Assembly: GCA_038501625.1 (NCBI GenBank) | Contig: JAZAYU010000014.1 | Coordinates: forward strand, 186,001-250,000 | DNA from: Corbicula japonica | Taxonomy: Eukaryota; Mollusca; Bivalvia; Venerida; Cyrenidae | Length of the DNA stretch: 64,000 nt | Direction: 5' to 3' | In this document: in pieces, positions 37,365 to 48,079 of the stretch | Numbering within the stretch: position 1 is the stretch's first letter | How the letters are laid out: each line of letters opens with the position of its first letter | Translations under genes and position numbers: made by a program | The notes under the pieces: model-generated | The model's input: only the letters and a program-made list of their open reading frames with translations | The model's database searches: none | Told to the model about the DNA's origin: nothing

Positions 37365-38340
37365 TTCCAAAGGAAAAAATCCTGGTTATTAGAGATTGGG
37401 GTACGTCGGTGGGCGGGCGGGCGGGCGGGCGGGCGGGCGGCGGGTGTAAACAATTCTTTCTGTGCGCAACTCCTCCTACATTTCTCAACAGATTTCAACC
37501 AAACTTTCACAGAAGTATTGTCATGAAGTGCACTGGCGCATATTGTCAGGGTTTGGCCACAGGGTCAAGGTCAAGGTCACTGTTGCTAAAATAGAAATTC
37601 AGTTTCTGCTTAATAACTTGAGTTTGCTTTGGCCTATTGACACCAAACTTGGTGTATGAGTAGCTTATATCAAAAGGCAGCTTGGGATTGCTATCCAGGT
37701 GTCTGTGATCAAGGTCAAGGTCGCTGTTGCTAAAAATAGAAATTCAGTTTTCACTTAATTACTTGAGTTTGCTTTGGCTTATTGACTCCAAACTTAATGT
37801 ATGAGTAGCTTATATCAAGATGCAGCTTAGGATTGCTACCCAGTTGTCTTTGTTCAAGGTCAAGATCACTGTTGCTAAAAATAAAAATTCAGTTTCCACT
37901 TAATAACTTGAGTTTGCTTTGGCTTATTGACTCGAAACTTAATATATGGGTAGCTTATATCAAGATGCAGCTTAAGATTGCTACCAAGCTGTCTGTGGTG
38001 AAGGTCAAGGTCACTTTTGCTAAAAATAGAAATTCAGTTTCTTCTTAATTACTTGAGTTTGCTTTGGCTTATTGACTCCAAATTTGGTGTATGGGTAGCT
38101 TATATCAAGAGGCAGCTAGGCATTGCAACCCATATGTCTTTGATCAAGGTCAAGGTCAGTGTTTCTAAAAAAAGAAATTCAGTTTCTGCTTAATTACTTG
38201 AATTGCTTTGGTCAATTGAGTCCAAACTTGGTGTATGTGTAGCTTATATCAAGATGCGGCTTGGGATTGCTACCAAGATGACTGTGATCAAAGTCAATGT
38301 CACTGTTTCTAGAAATAGAAATTCAGTTTCCACTAAATTT
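37365..38340. repeat. Tandem ~147-bp monomer element with (GGGC)n start
   Basis: It begins 'aatcctggttattagagatt' and a (GGGC)n run at 37413-37443, then about five monomers. Each has 'gaaattcagtttctgcttaa', 'acttgagtttgctttggctt', 'gtagcttatatcaagatgca' and 'gatcaaggtcaaggtcactg'. The right end fades after 38340. The same family is at 62698-63886 with inverted tips. Confidence 0.65.
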
Positions 38341-39392
38341 CTTGAAATCGATTGTAACTAAATAAACAAAAAGCAGAAATCAAGAGAAAAGCATGAAAAA
38401 TCATTATGAAAGCATGTTCTAACCATGTATAAGAATAAGAAAGAACTTTTTTTGAAAAAAGGAGCAGTATATTAAAAAATATGAACACGGCACAAATCTG
38501 TGAACCATTTTGCATTCAATTTATAAGGTGAAGGTAAAGGCTCAGTTATATAAAAATATCTGTGTTACAAATTTTACTGCCTTTTTCTAAGGTTTTCTAA
38601 CAGTTCTTTTTCTCAAATCTGCCATTTCTGAGCATGAGAAAAGCGTATAATTTACTCTTTATTAGTAACCAAAGGGGTCGAACTTAACGATGTTAAACAC
38701 AAGCCTCTCCAACATATTAAAATGATTAGAAGAGAAATATTATGCGATGCACTATAAAAACTATCTATTTTTTCGATTCAGTTATCAAAATCAAATGTTT
38801 TTTTTTTTTGCAAAATGCTGATCTCTAAACAATCAGACCCTATTAAACGTATTTATAAGGACCACGGATGACTACTGGATGTATTCTGATATATTGTCTA
38901 TCTGAGATCAGAACTACCCAGTGACAGGTGCGTGTTAAAAAGGGAGGTAACTTATGACAGAATATTGAGATAACTCTTTATATCGGTAGGACCCCATTAT
39001 ATTGGTTGTTCATATGTAGATGTATGTTATTTTCTGTTCCCATCATCTGCCAGTATAGTAGTAGTAGAAATCCTGTAAAATGCATGTTCTTTTGAATTAA
39101 TGTGATACAATGTATCGTAAACTAAATCATGATAATTTAGATTTTTATTATAAGTAATACTATATAATATATAGCATGTTTAATGTTTCCTCCAAGAGGC
39201 TTGTAATATTTTGATTTGTCCACATTGTTATGAATTTATAAAGATTATTCTTTAATATTAATAGTTATCTAAACAAATTGAGGAATAATATAAAAAAACT
39301 AAGTTATAATTTCCTGTAAAGATGATTTATGGAATACAATTACTAAAACTGATAAAAACATAATAATAACAGATAATATTAATTATAAATAA
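38341..39392. other. No gene recognised
   Basis: AT-rich intron sequence; a T-run lies at 38800-38810. Confidence 0.35.
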
Positions 39393-39482
39393 AAGTAATA
39401 ATAATAATAATAATAATAATAATTATAATAATAATAATAATAATAATGATAAAATAATAAATAATAATAATAATAATTATAA
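39393..39482. repeat. (AAT)n microsatellite
   Basis: About 90 bp of AAT units with a few interruptions, ending ~95 bp before the exon 2 acceptor. Confidence 0.9.
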
Positions 39483-39576
39483 CAAGAGTAATAATGGATT
39501 CAAAAAAACAATTGTATATACTTTATGCTATCTTAATTGCTTCTGCTTAATAAAAGTATTGTTGGTTTTTTTTCAG

Positions 39577-40225
39577 TACCTTCAAATTCGACTGGAATGA
39601 AAGAAAATAAATCTTTGCAATCCACATATGCTGGAGCAACAACTTTAACCATTGATGAATCAGCTACACTAGTCTCCACAGAGAAAGTTCAGCTATCAGC
39701 ATCATCTTCATTCTCTGTGACGTCATCAGATACTTCCATTGCAGCAGTGACATCATCAATTCCAGTGAATTCATCTATTTCATCATCTTTGAGGTCATCA
39801 GTAACCCCTGTATCATCTGTAGAACAAGCTTCAACAAATAACTCACAAACATCAATTGTGGCATCATCATTGACATCACAAGTATCTGCTATGACATCAG
39901 TGCTGTCAGATCAGTTGACATTAGTTACTCAGTTTTATTCAGAATTGGGCACATTTAAATTCCCAGCAAAGAAACCAGTAAAAATGCCATTTGTCTCTCT
40001 TACTAGTTCTCTTCCAACGCCCTTATCTTCCAACTTGCTTGCCTTGGGTGAAAGGAGTGCAGCAGACCCAGTTGTTAGAAGGTCTGTAGATTCTGTGAAA
40101 TCTTTAGCTGTTAGTACAGGAAAGCATCTACTGGAGAGTTCACAATACAACGATAATATGACAGCTTACACATCAAGCGGACAAAAGCAAATCTTAAAGG
40201 AATCTATAACTTCCCCTATACACAG
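39577..40225 (+). CDS. CTTNBP2: Exon 2 of the ankyrin gene, long Ser/Thr-rich disordered exon
   Basis: The acceptor is a strong polypyrimidine tract ending 'ttttttttcag' (39566-39576) and the donor is 'cacag|gtaag'. The exon is 649 bp, 216 codons, fully open. The first 130 residues are dominated by Ser and Thr with scattered Val and Ala, a mucin-like or linker-like composition with no cysteine. A basic patch FPAKKPVKMPF near the middle and the phrase ADPVVRRSVDS follow. It ends ITSPIHR, running directly into the first ankyrin repeat in exon 3. Placement of a long Ser-rich segment immediately before ankyrin repeats agrees with CTTNBP2. The basic proline-containing patch might be a linear binding motif, but this is conjecture. 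A (AAT)n microsatellite sits about 95 bp upstream. Confidence 0.75.
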
Positions 40226-40485
40226 GTAAGATTTCACCTATTGAAATTTACTTAATTTCTGTGTTTAGGGGAAAAACTAAAACCACAGGAAAAACATTAT
40301 TATTTTGCAAGGAAAGGCACCATTTTAAGATGTCTGTTAAAGAAAATGGACATGCAGTCTGCATGCTGTGTGTAGAGTTTCCTAAGTATATAATCTAAGG
40401 CTCTCGGCTGCCTGAATCTTTTTGTTTTGAATCTTGATCTCAGAAAGAGAGAATATTTAACATTTAACACTTAAAAATCAGAATA

Positions 40486-40664
40486 ATGACTTGTACAATA
40501 CTTAAGTTACTATAAGATCAAGGTTCCTTCCTTGGGGGCCAAAGTAAGCGATTTTGACTTTTTCTCCACAATAGCAGCTTTATTTTTTGACTTGATCTTA
40601 CCAAACTTGCTCACAACTCTTGCAATCATTGAGCAGTTGTTGACAGGTAAGCGACCCAGGGTCT
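40486..40664. repeat. Fragment of a capped repeat inside intron 2
   Basis: 'gacttgtacaatacttaagt', 'agcagctttattttttgact' and 'gttgacaggtaagcgaccca' match the terminal monomer and end cap of 10047-10830. Confidence 0.55.
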
Positions 40665-40818
40665 ACTGGAAAAATGATTCATATTAAGGTCCAGGTTTAC
40701 TGGTGTACAAGACAGCACACTTTAGTACTATGGTTCTTTGAAGTAGGCAATGTCCAGTTGCCTTATTGAATTCACTCGACTGTGCTTAAAGTTAGCTGTA
40801 AATCTACTCTTTCTTCAG

Positions 40819-40943
40819 ATATGCAGCAACAGGAAACATTGATGCCTTGCGGAAATTGATTGTTGATCTGGAGGCAGATGTCAATTTGCCTATGAAAGAT
40901 GGGACAACCCCTGCTCACTGTGCTGCTGAAAACGGACAAGAAG
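40819..40943 (+). CDS. CTTNBP2: Exon 3: first ankyrin repeat
   Basis: The acceptor is 'ctctttcttcag' and the donor is 'gaag|gtatac'. One base completes Arg from exon 2, then 41 codons and one base. It encodes a repeat of ankyrin form: AATGNIDALRKLI helix, ADVNLPMKDGTTPAH, then CAAENGQE. The DG-T-PAH-CAAENG core matches the ankyrin consensus DG-TPLH-AA-NG. In the CTTNBP2 comparison this aligns with the first repeat (QGNV..LL..DIN..EDGH). The 593-bp intron in front contains a short copy of a capped bivalve repeat at 40486-40664. Confidence 0.85.
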
Positions 40944-41369
40944 GTATACAAGATGTGCCAGTATATGATACAGCAGAGGACTGATGCTTAACTTTCCTCC
41001 AATGATTTTCGTGCCCCCGTATCTAGCGATTGAACCATCAGTCCATTAAACTATCTCGTCATTTCAGTTGATCTTTTGCTATTATTTTAAATTTGTATCA
41101 ATACAAACTTCGCTACCAGGGACATATGTGTTTTCCGAACACAGCTTCTTGTTTTCTTGATTATATTGATGTTAGACCCACCATTTTGGGAAAAAGAGGA
41201 GTCAAATCAAAGTGATAGAATTATCATGGCATGAATCAACCATGTGATACAATTGTAACATAATATTTTGGGATGGGAAGAAATACCTTAATCACTATTT
41301 GGATAATCGTTCCTGGTATAGCAGTATCACCAGAACAGTAAGTGAAAATTCGGACCAAACAGCCCAAAT

Positions 41370-41444
41370 TTTTATGCCCCAGCCATTCATAAAATGGCCG
41401 AAGGGCATATAGTGTTCAACATGTCCATGTGTTAGTCAGTGGGT

Positions 41445-41498
<54 letters not shown>

Positions 41499-41588
41499 TC
41501 GAAAATCATGTCCTCTCAGTAACTTTGTTATTTCTTGGTATAAATGTTCACCATATCAAGACGGTGATATCATGTCATGTACGATAAC
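41370..41588. repeat. Repeat start with (GT)n microsatellite
   Basis: 'atgccccagccattcataaa' and 'atggccgaagggcatatagt' form a hairpin start (cattcataaaatgg). A (GT)n run follows at 41447-41490, then one monomer ('ttcaccatatcaagacggtg'). Confidence 0.6.
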
Positions 41589-41690
41589 TATCAGCGTGAT
41601 CGTAAATGGGAACTAGTAAGAGAGAGAGCAAGATGTTGTGAACGGTTCAGATTGTATTAAGCGACTCCTTCAACATACAAAACAAGTATT
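41589..41690 (-). repeat. Truncated BEL/Pao-like LTR
   Basis: It matches the first ~100 bp (plus-strand order) of the LTR at 25838-26024, with 'cgtaaatgggaactagtaag' and 'gcgactccttcaacatacaa'. It breaks off at 'aacaagtatt', where the Penelope fragment begins. Confidence 0.7.
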
Positions 41691-42001
41691 GAGCATGGTA
41701 TGACTATAGTTTAAAAATGGACGCCACAAACAATTAACGAAAGCGAGAACCCGAGGGGTTACTGCCTTGGAACGGTCAGTGGCAAAACAATTTGCACTGG
41801 GGGTTTATACCAGGTTCTAGGGTGCACCAACCTCACACTTGCCCCAACAGGTTCTCAAATCACAAAACAAGTACAAGTTGTCTTGGTGAAATAACTCCAA
41901 GCCACGCATCGGCTAAAAAATGTTGCATGCAAAAGCACACAAACATATAAAACATAAGAAGCTAATAGCATTGCAAAGCCAAAGGGTGGGTACTCAATGA
42001 T
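41691..42001 (-). mobile_element. Penelope-like 3' UTR fragment, first part
   Basis: It runs from 'gagcatggta' through 'gacgccacaaacaatta', 'gaacggtcagtggcaaaac' and 'aagccaaagggtgggtactc'. The extreme 3' terminus present in the other copies is missing here. It is split by the Mutator-like element and resumes at 44209. Confidence 0.7.
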
Positions 42002-44208
42002 GGGAAGGTCTAAAATGCAGAATATTGTGCAGAACACAGAATGCAGACTGCAAATTAGGGGTCTAAAATGCAGAACAAATCTGCAGAACGCAGAATGCAG
42101 ATAATTTATTGGTAATATGAACAAGGAGTCTAAAATGCAGAACGGTTCTGCAGAATGCAGAGTGCAGAAAATGTATTTGACACTGCAAAACACAGAATGA
42201 TAATTAAAAATGATGCAGAACAATTTGCAGATTGCAGATTAACCTTTAGTTAGATCATTAAAGCCAAAATTATTCACACCTTTTCAATGTGAAGTGCATG
42301 CTTCGAAAATGTTGAGGATTTATTTATATTAAGCATTTCATTTAGTTCAAAACAGTGATGTGTTATTGTTGTTGTTTTTGTTTAATTATTAAATAACTAA
42401 CAAAATTAAAATATTAAGATATAGAATCTCAACATAAAGGCTTACAGTTATAAACATGTGAAATGCAATCAGTTTTCATGATTTGCAGTATATCCATGAC
42501 ATTTTAAAAATCAAAATAAAAAAAAATTCAATAATTTAATATATTTTAAAATGGTTAGTTTTGACAATAGACTGATTGAGTGGGGTGACTTTTGACAAAT
42601 GATGATCAGTATAGTGCTAAAACTTATTATACACTATACAGAATGTAACATCATGTTTGAAAGACATCCTGATCGTTATCATTCTTGACTAACTGTCAGC
42701 CCAAGTAATCATTAGCAACAGCATCATTTTGGTATTGCAGATGATAATGATTGTGTGATTTATCGATGATTTGATATCAATCCTCAATCTTGCATTAAAG
42801 AGAATTTATATCTTTCATATGCTCTTTACCCTAATTCCGCAATTTGTGCAGTCATTGCCTTCTTCAGATTGTTGTTCCTTTTGTCATTTTATACAATAAT
42901 TGGTTAGCAGCCCAGACAATGAAGTCTTACTATGAAGATATATAATTATATGCTGATCTGGGTCTACACTAAGTTATGACCGTCACTTATTTAACTTAAA
43001 CAACTTTAACAACATTAAAGAGACAAACATTTATATATAATACTAATTCAGATAATATAGTTGTGTTTAACTCTCAAATTAATATTACAAAATTAATAAT
43101 GAACTTTTATTGATTTTTTTTTAAATTTTAATTTGCAGAATTTATTAAATGTGGCACAACAGAAAACATTAATTACTACACAGTTATCTAACAGGTTAAG
43201 ACTTGGGGCTTCCTGTCATAAAACAACAATATCACAGATCCTACCAAGTGTGACCATGACACATTATCAGTTTATTGGTATGACACTTGCCAGATAGAGG
43301 CCATAAGATCTATAGATTTATTTGTATTTTAAAGAACAAGCATTATTTTTTTAAATATTAATTTAAGTAATTTGTTTTTGTGACCTTAATTAAAACAATT
43401 AAACAAACTTAAATTAACTCATTATCATAAACTTTAAGTTAGTTATCTGAATTTCATTTTTTTCAGACCAACCCCTATCTTTTGTCTTTTATTTGAAATT
43501 ATCTGTGTTGTCCTTTTATTTATCATGCATTTTATTTATTGTGTTTCTCTGGTGATAATAAAATTATATATTCATAATTATCATATACAAATGTAATGTG
43601 ATTGCAAAACAAGTGTCAGATAATAATACAATTTAGATTATAAGCCTGAAGTCTATTTTCTTGGTGATAAACAGGTCAAAACTGTTATATATTTCTTTAG
43701 TACTCATTTGTGAATGGCCATCAGTGTAGACCCTGGTTGTTTATGAAGAATGCAGGATGCTATGTGTATACAAATATGACCAATACTGTGCTCAGCACTT
43801 AAAGGGTTTATCATAAGCCTTAAATAATAATGGTATTAGTGAATGTCCAGATATAAAAAAAATTAACTAGTTTTTATAATAAAAAAAATACAGTTTTAAT
43901 GACGTAAGATCATCACATGTATCACCTTTTCAAAGGGAAAAATACAAAGGTTTGAATAATTATGGCTTTAATGATCTAACCAAACAAATATTTATCTGCA
44001 TTCTGCTTATCTTTCTGCATTTTTTACTATTGTTCTGCATTCTGCAGTGTCAAATGCATTTTCTGCACTCTGCACTTTAGACCCCAATGCCCTATTACCA
44101 ATACATTATCTGCATTCTGTGTTCTGCAGATCCGTTCTGCATTTTAGACCCCTAATTTGCAGACTGCATTCTGCGTTCTGCGCAATATTCTGCATTTTAG
44201 ACCTTCCC
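42002..44208. mobile_element. Non-autonomous Mutator-like element, 9-bp TSD
   Basis: It starts GGGAAGGTCTAAAATGCAGA and ends with the exact inverse. Inverted similarity continues for about 250 bp on each side, to 'gatcattaaagcc'. Perfect 9-bp direct repeats ctcaatgat flank it (41993-42001 and 44209-44217). Long TIRs, GGG tips and 9-bp duplications fit Mutator-like elements; Merlin (8-9 bp) is an alternative. The TIRs are themselves built of repeated 'tctaaaatgcagaa' and 'gcagaatgcaga' motifs, which may be transposase binding sites. The 1.7-kb AT-rich core has no ORF above about 60 codons, so no transposase. Confidence 0.75.
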
Positions 44209-44375
44209 CTCAATGATCTTACCAAGACCAGAGCACCTGGAGTAAAATCAGCAAGAACACGATGACAGGGATAAAAGAAACAATTCTAGCTTCTAGGTTC
44301 TTTTAAGAAAAGATTTCCCTATAAACCTTCATAAACTCTTAAACTCACGACGGTGGGAGGGGTTTAAAGGCTCAA
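44209..44375 (-). mobile_element. Penelope-like 3' UTR fragment, second part
   Basis: It resumes with 'ctcaatgatcttaccaagac' and runs through 'aacacgatgacagggataaa' and 'cttcataaactcttaaac'. The last ~20 bp, 'cacgacggtgggaggggttt', are the inverse of the corresponding 'aaacccctgccaccgtcgtg' in the 51776 copy, so the 5' junction carries a tiny inversion. Confidence 0.65.
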
Positions 44376-44726
44376 AGTAAACCAATCAACAAAACAAAAT
44401 AAAACTGGCTGGAATACTCATTTTCCAGTGCTTCAAATTTCCACTATACAAACAATCAGTTGACATCTTTTGTTAACCCTACTCTGGCTATCTGGCACAT
44501 GCACAAAACTATCACCATAGAGATTATTACAGACACTGTAGAGTGTTTTACATGCGTTACCTATATTTTACAAAACTTGAATAAGATATTAAATTTAAAT
44601 TTGAAAATTATGGTACATTTGTGTATCTGGTTACAGAAATGGGATTTGGATAAGAACTTACTGTTCATATATTCGGAAAAAAGGATAATTGTTCCCATGT
44701 CTACTAATATTATTTGACATTTTCAG

Positions 44727-44826
44727 AGTGTTTGTCTCTCCTGATCCAGCAAGGCTGTCAGGTAAACAGTTTGAGGGATGATCAACAAACCCCTGTACAT
44801 TGTGCAGCTTCCCAGGGACATCTAGG
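44727..44826 (+). CDS. CTTNBP2: Exon 4: second ankyrin repeat
   Basis: The acceptor is 'tttgacattttcag' at 44713-44726 and the donor is 'ctagg|gtgagtg'. Two bases complete Glu with the last G of exon 3, followed by 32 codons and two bases. The encoded segment is a typical repeat: ECLSLLIQQGCQVN, DDQQTPVHCAASQGHLG. At 100 bp this is about one 33-residue ankyrin unit, so intron positions fall at equivalent places in successive repeats, as is usual in duplicated ankyrin exons. A TIR element begins only 36 bp after the donor. Confidence 0.85.
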
Positions 44827-44861
44827 GTGAGTGTTAAAACAATGGACAGATTGAAAAAAAT

Positions 44862-45929
44862 TAGGGATGTCATTTTTCACCTATTTTACCATTGGAATGT
44901 TCAAATCAGTTTGCATTCGAACGTTCAAATTATTCACAAACAATCACATAAATCATGAAACCAGCTGTCATTATCAGTAATAGCAAACTATCAAAGAAAA
45001 TCTCCAAATCATTCTTTAAAGATGATCATGTAGATTACTTGTACAAGTAGTTCCGGAGTATGAAAATGGTATGTTACTGAGATTGCACGAGACGCTCTTC
45101 TGGTCAAGTGAGCGTCAGAATTGCTTCCGAATGTCCGAGGAAACTGAAGCTGGCATACTTGCGGGTGAAAAGCTATTAAATGTATACGACAGAGCAATTT
45201 TGTAAATACATATGATTTCTTCGATATTACAAGACAAATATATAGTAAAGATGAAATACTACCATACTGTGTTGACTAATTGATAGTTTCCTGGTACACA
45301 TGCATTCTGTCTCTAAACGGGGTATGCGTAACTCTAACCCATGTAAAATGACATATGTTAAATAAACATGGCAGTGCGTATATTGTTACTTAACTTGCAC
45401 CACTTATCATTATGTTTCACGTGTCAAAGATTTTCATAGAGTAACTCATAGTTACAATACGTGTGAATAACTTGAATTTTATTACTGCATGAGTCTATTG
45501 ATTTACTAAATTGAATAAAATATGCAGTAAACAATACAATTTTTTATAATTTCTTTTTATATTTATCACATTTGTATTTGGGTATTATGTACTAACTTAA
45601 AAATTTGATTATGCATGTGTACCTTAACTTATTTAAATCCACAGTTTACATTTTAGCCGTTTGTTACAGGAGAACGCGTGCATGCGTACAAGTCAATATA
45701 CTGACATGTTATCTACACGTATTTTGTTTACGGAAAATCAATTACCTTGACAGTATGTCTACATTTTTGATTGTCATTCTTGATATAGAGAATTAAATTT
45801 AAAAAAGAAACAAGAACGTTCAAACTATCATTATTGAATTTTCACGAACATTTAAATGCATCAAATGCATTCGAATGTTCATAATCTTATCTGAACGTTC
45901 GAATGTTCGAACGTTCGTTTACTTCCCTA
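44862..45929. mobile_element. TIR element with palindromic gaacgttc motifs
   Basis: It starts TAGGGATGTCATTTTTC and ends GTTTACTTCCCTA, imperfectly inverted. 'tcgaacgttca' type palindromes cluster near both ends (44915-44930 and 45815-45920). The ends resemble some hAT elements, but the adjacent bases do not give a clear 8-bp duplication. The 1068-bp interior has no convincing ORF. Confidence 0.45.
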
Positions 45930-47246
45930 AACAATGTCTAAAATTAACATCATCGTAGTTCATCAGTATAGTAATGCAAAGGGATAAGATAAATTGATAT
46001 TGAGCAAAAAGGAAGCTGGTAAGGTATTCTTTTCTTGATAGCAAACGTTTTGTCGTAAAAGTTTTAATTAGTAGAGTTAAAAAAATCAAAATTTAAATTT
46101 GCAGATTTTTTATAATCAACGAAAACCGTGCTTTTTAAGCTAATTGCGACGCCATTTTGTCTCTGAAAACTGACGTTTAATACAGATAAGAAAATCATAT
46201 GTGCATGAAGTAATTCGTAAGACAGACTAGGTGATGAAATTTCAAAGCAATCAACGCAAAATTGACTGAAATATCGCCTATTGTTTCTTGAATGCGGGAA
46301 ATTTGACAGACGTCTCAAAAGTGACGTTAGTGGCATACTGTTGAAGGCTTGTAGTTTTGAAACAGCTAAGAATACCAAAAAAGTAAGGACACATCCAAAT
46401 CAGGCATATGCTCAATTATATGTATGCGAAATTTCGTGAGGAAACTCGAAAAAAAAATTGGGTTGCATTCCACCTTGACTTCTTGAATATTCTGTTCTTA
46501 ATAATCTTAGATTATAGCTTTACTTGATTTTTATGCTAAATTCTTTTCAGGTTCAGATTCTGGCAGCAGAAAGTTATTTCCGCAATGTTGTTATGAACTA
46601 ACTTGTGATTTCAGTTTCAGATTTTAACATTTTGTTATCTTTTTTATGCCCCCATGAAATTTCTATCATGACCAACTATGCTAGTAAGGTCATATGTGTT
46701 TTCTGATCACAGCTCCTCTTTTGTTATCTATGATGACCAGTTATGAAACAGTGCTGTTTCTGTCCATTTGTTGACGATTTCCTGTGGTCCAGTGGAGAAA
46801 AAAGCAAAGTAACCCCATCTATGTACGACTGTTGATGTCATGACATATTTACAGTATTTCCCTTTCCTCCATATATACACCTTAATGACATAGCTGAACA
46901 GTGTAGATCCAGGTCAGCCAGCACATCCTCTGATCAGCATCTACAATGTAGATTGATAAGGTTATTTCTGAACATAGAGCTAAAGGTTTCACATTTGCTA
47001 AGTCTGGAAGAGCCTTGTAGCCACCAAAAAGAGTTTTGTTATGCAGGATTTTCACATCTAATCCTAGTTCATATAAAAAGACTTATAAAATGTTAGAGCA
47101 GATACATTTTTGAAATGTTTGTTGTCTTGCAAGTATGCAAATAAGTAAATATACTTATACATTTAGTATGTTAGAGCGCATAAATTTCTGAAATATTTGT
47201 TGTCTTGCATTTAATTTCAGCTTAATGGATTTATTTTTTATTGCAG
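45930..47246. other. Intron sequence, no gene recognised
   Basis: Contains a worn relative of the window's first MITE at 46895-46990 ('gtgtagatccaggtcagcca') and a short 'atgcccccatgaaatttcta' repeat fragment at 46645. Otherwise AT-rich. Confidence 0.35.
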
Positions 47247-47397
47247 GTGTCTCCGTTTGTTGTTAATGAAGGGAGGAAATTCAAATCTCTGTGATCACTC
47301 AGGATGGTCTCCCTTACACTGGGCAGCAGCAAATGGAAGATTTGAATGCTGTAGAAAACTGCTAGCTAATGGTTCTAAAAGGCTTTGCTATACAAAT
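47247..47397 (+). CDS. CTTNBP2: Exon 5: third ankyrin repeat and first half of the fourth
   Basis: The acceptor is 'ttttttattgcag' and the donor is 'acaaat|gtaaga'. One base completes Gly, then 50 codons, ending in phase 0. It encodes CLRLLLMKGGNSNLCDHSGW, SPLHWAAANGRFECCRKLLA and a tail SKRLCYTN. The HSGWSPLHWAAANG core fits ankyrin consensus. The tail SKRLCYTN plus NNWTPFH of exon 6 forms the fourth repeat, which aligns well with the TDRS-K-TDGWTP-H repeat of CTTNBP2. Three cysteines lie within a few residues, without a zinc-site pattern. Confidence 0.85.
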
Positions 47398-47479
47398 GTA
47401 AGAAATTTCTTCATAGGGTTTAGGCATTTAACATCTCTTTAGCTTTCAGAACTTATTGTACAAAGAACCATGATTGTGA

Positions 47480-47885
47480 AAATCTTGATACAGATCTGCA
47501 GTTGGGGGCATCAGTATCCTGTGAAATCTAATTATACTTAGATTTTGTCTTGAAATCATAGCACTCTCAAATTTCTTAGTGATTCTTCATCAAACTTTCA
47601 ATTTATATTACTATTGACAACAGGGTCATGATGATGCCAACATTTTTAGGTCTAGATAACATTTGACAGAGTTATGCCCTTTTTATCCCCTTAATGGCAT
47701 ATAATAATCGCACCATCCGTCCGTCCGTTCTAGCGTACCGCTAGGCACTTGTGTGTGGTACCAATACACCCAATAAGTGCTTACCCAACACACATTCCCA
47801 TTCATTCCTTTGTTTCTTATTGGGTACAATTTTTGCTTGTTGGGTAGTTTTAAACACAAGAAATACCTAACAGATGTGGGAAGGT
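47480..47885. repeat. Repeat fragments including the shared ~140-bp module
   Basis: 47560-47680 is one monomer of the 10896-11608 family ('acagggtcatgatgatgcca'). 47745-47880 has 'ctaggcacttgtgtgtggta', 'aacacacattcccattcatt' and 'cttgttgggtagttttaaac', the module of 26520-26660, again placed after a (GTCC)n tract. Confidence 0.55.
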
Positions 47886-48079
47886 CCAGATGTATCTATC
47901 TATCTCTGAATACTGTCTACTCCTCTATCGAGTGTTACTGACAGGACTTGGTGCATGTCGGAAGTGTTAGTAAGGTTGTGAAAGAATAAAGTCCAGAATT
48001 GTGATCTTGGATGCCAAGACAAATGTTAAAATGTTAGTGTGTGCTAGATTTAATGGAGATTAAAAGAGATAAAAACAAA

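Noticed and set aside
41447..41490. (GT)n as a regulatory Z-DNA element
   Set aside because: It lies inside a dispersed repeat at the place where other copies have (GTCC)n tracts, so it is a repeat-borne microsatellite.
41855..42223. 122-codon minus-strand ORF
   Set aside because: It runs across the junction of Penelope UTR and the Mutator-like TIR. Repeated residues come from the gcagaa repeats.
46064..46378. 104-codon minus-strand ORF in intron 4
   Set aside because: No splice signals that fit, no recognisable motif, no repeated copy. Kept as chance.
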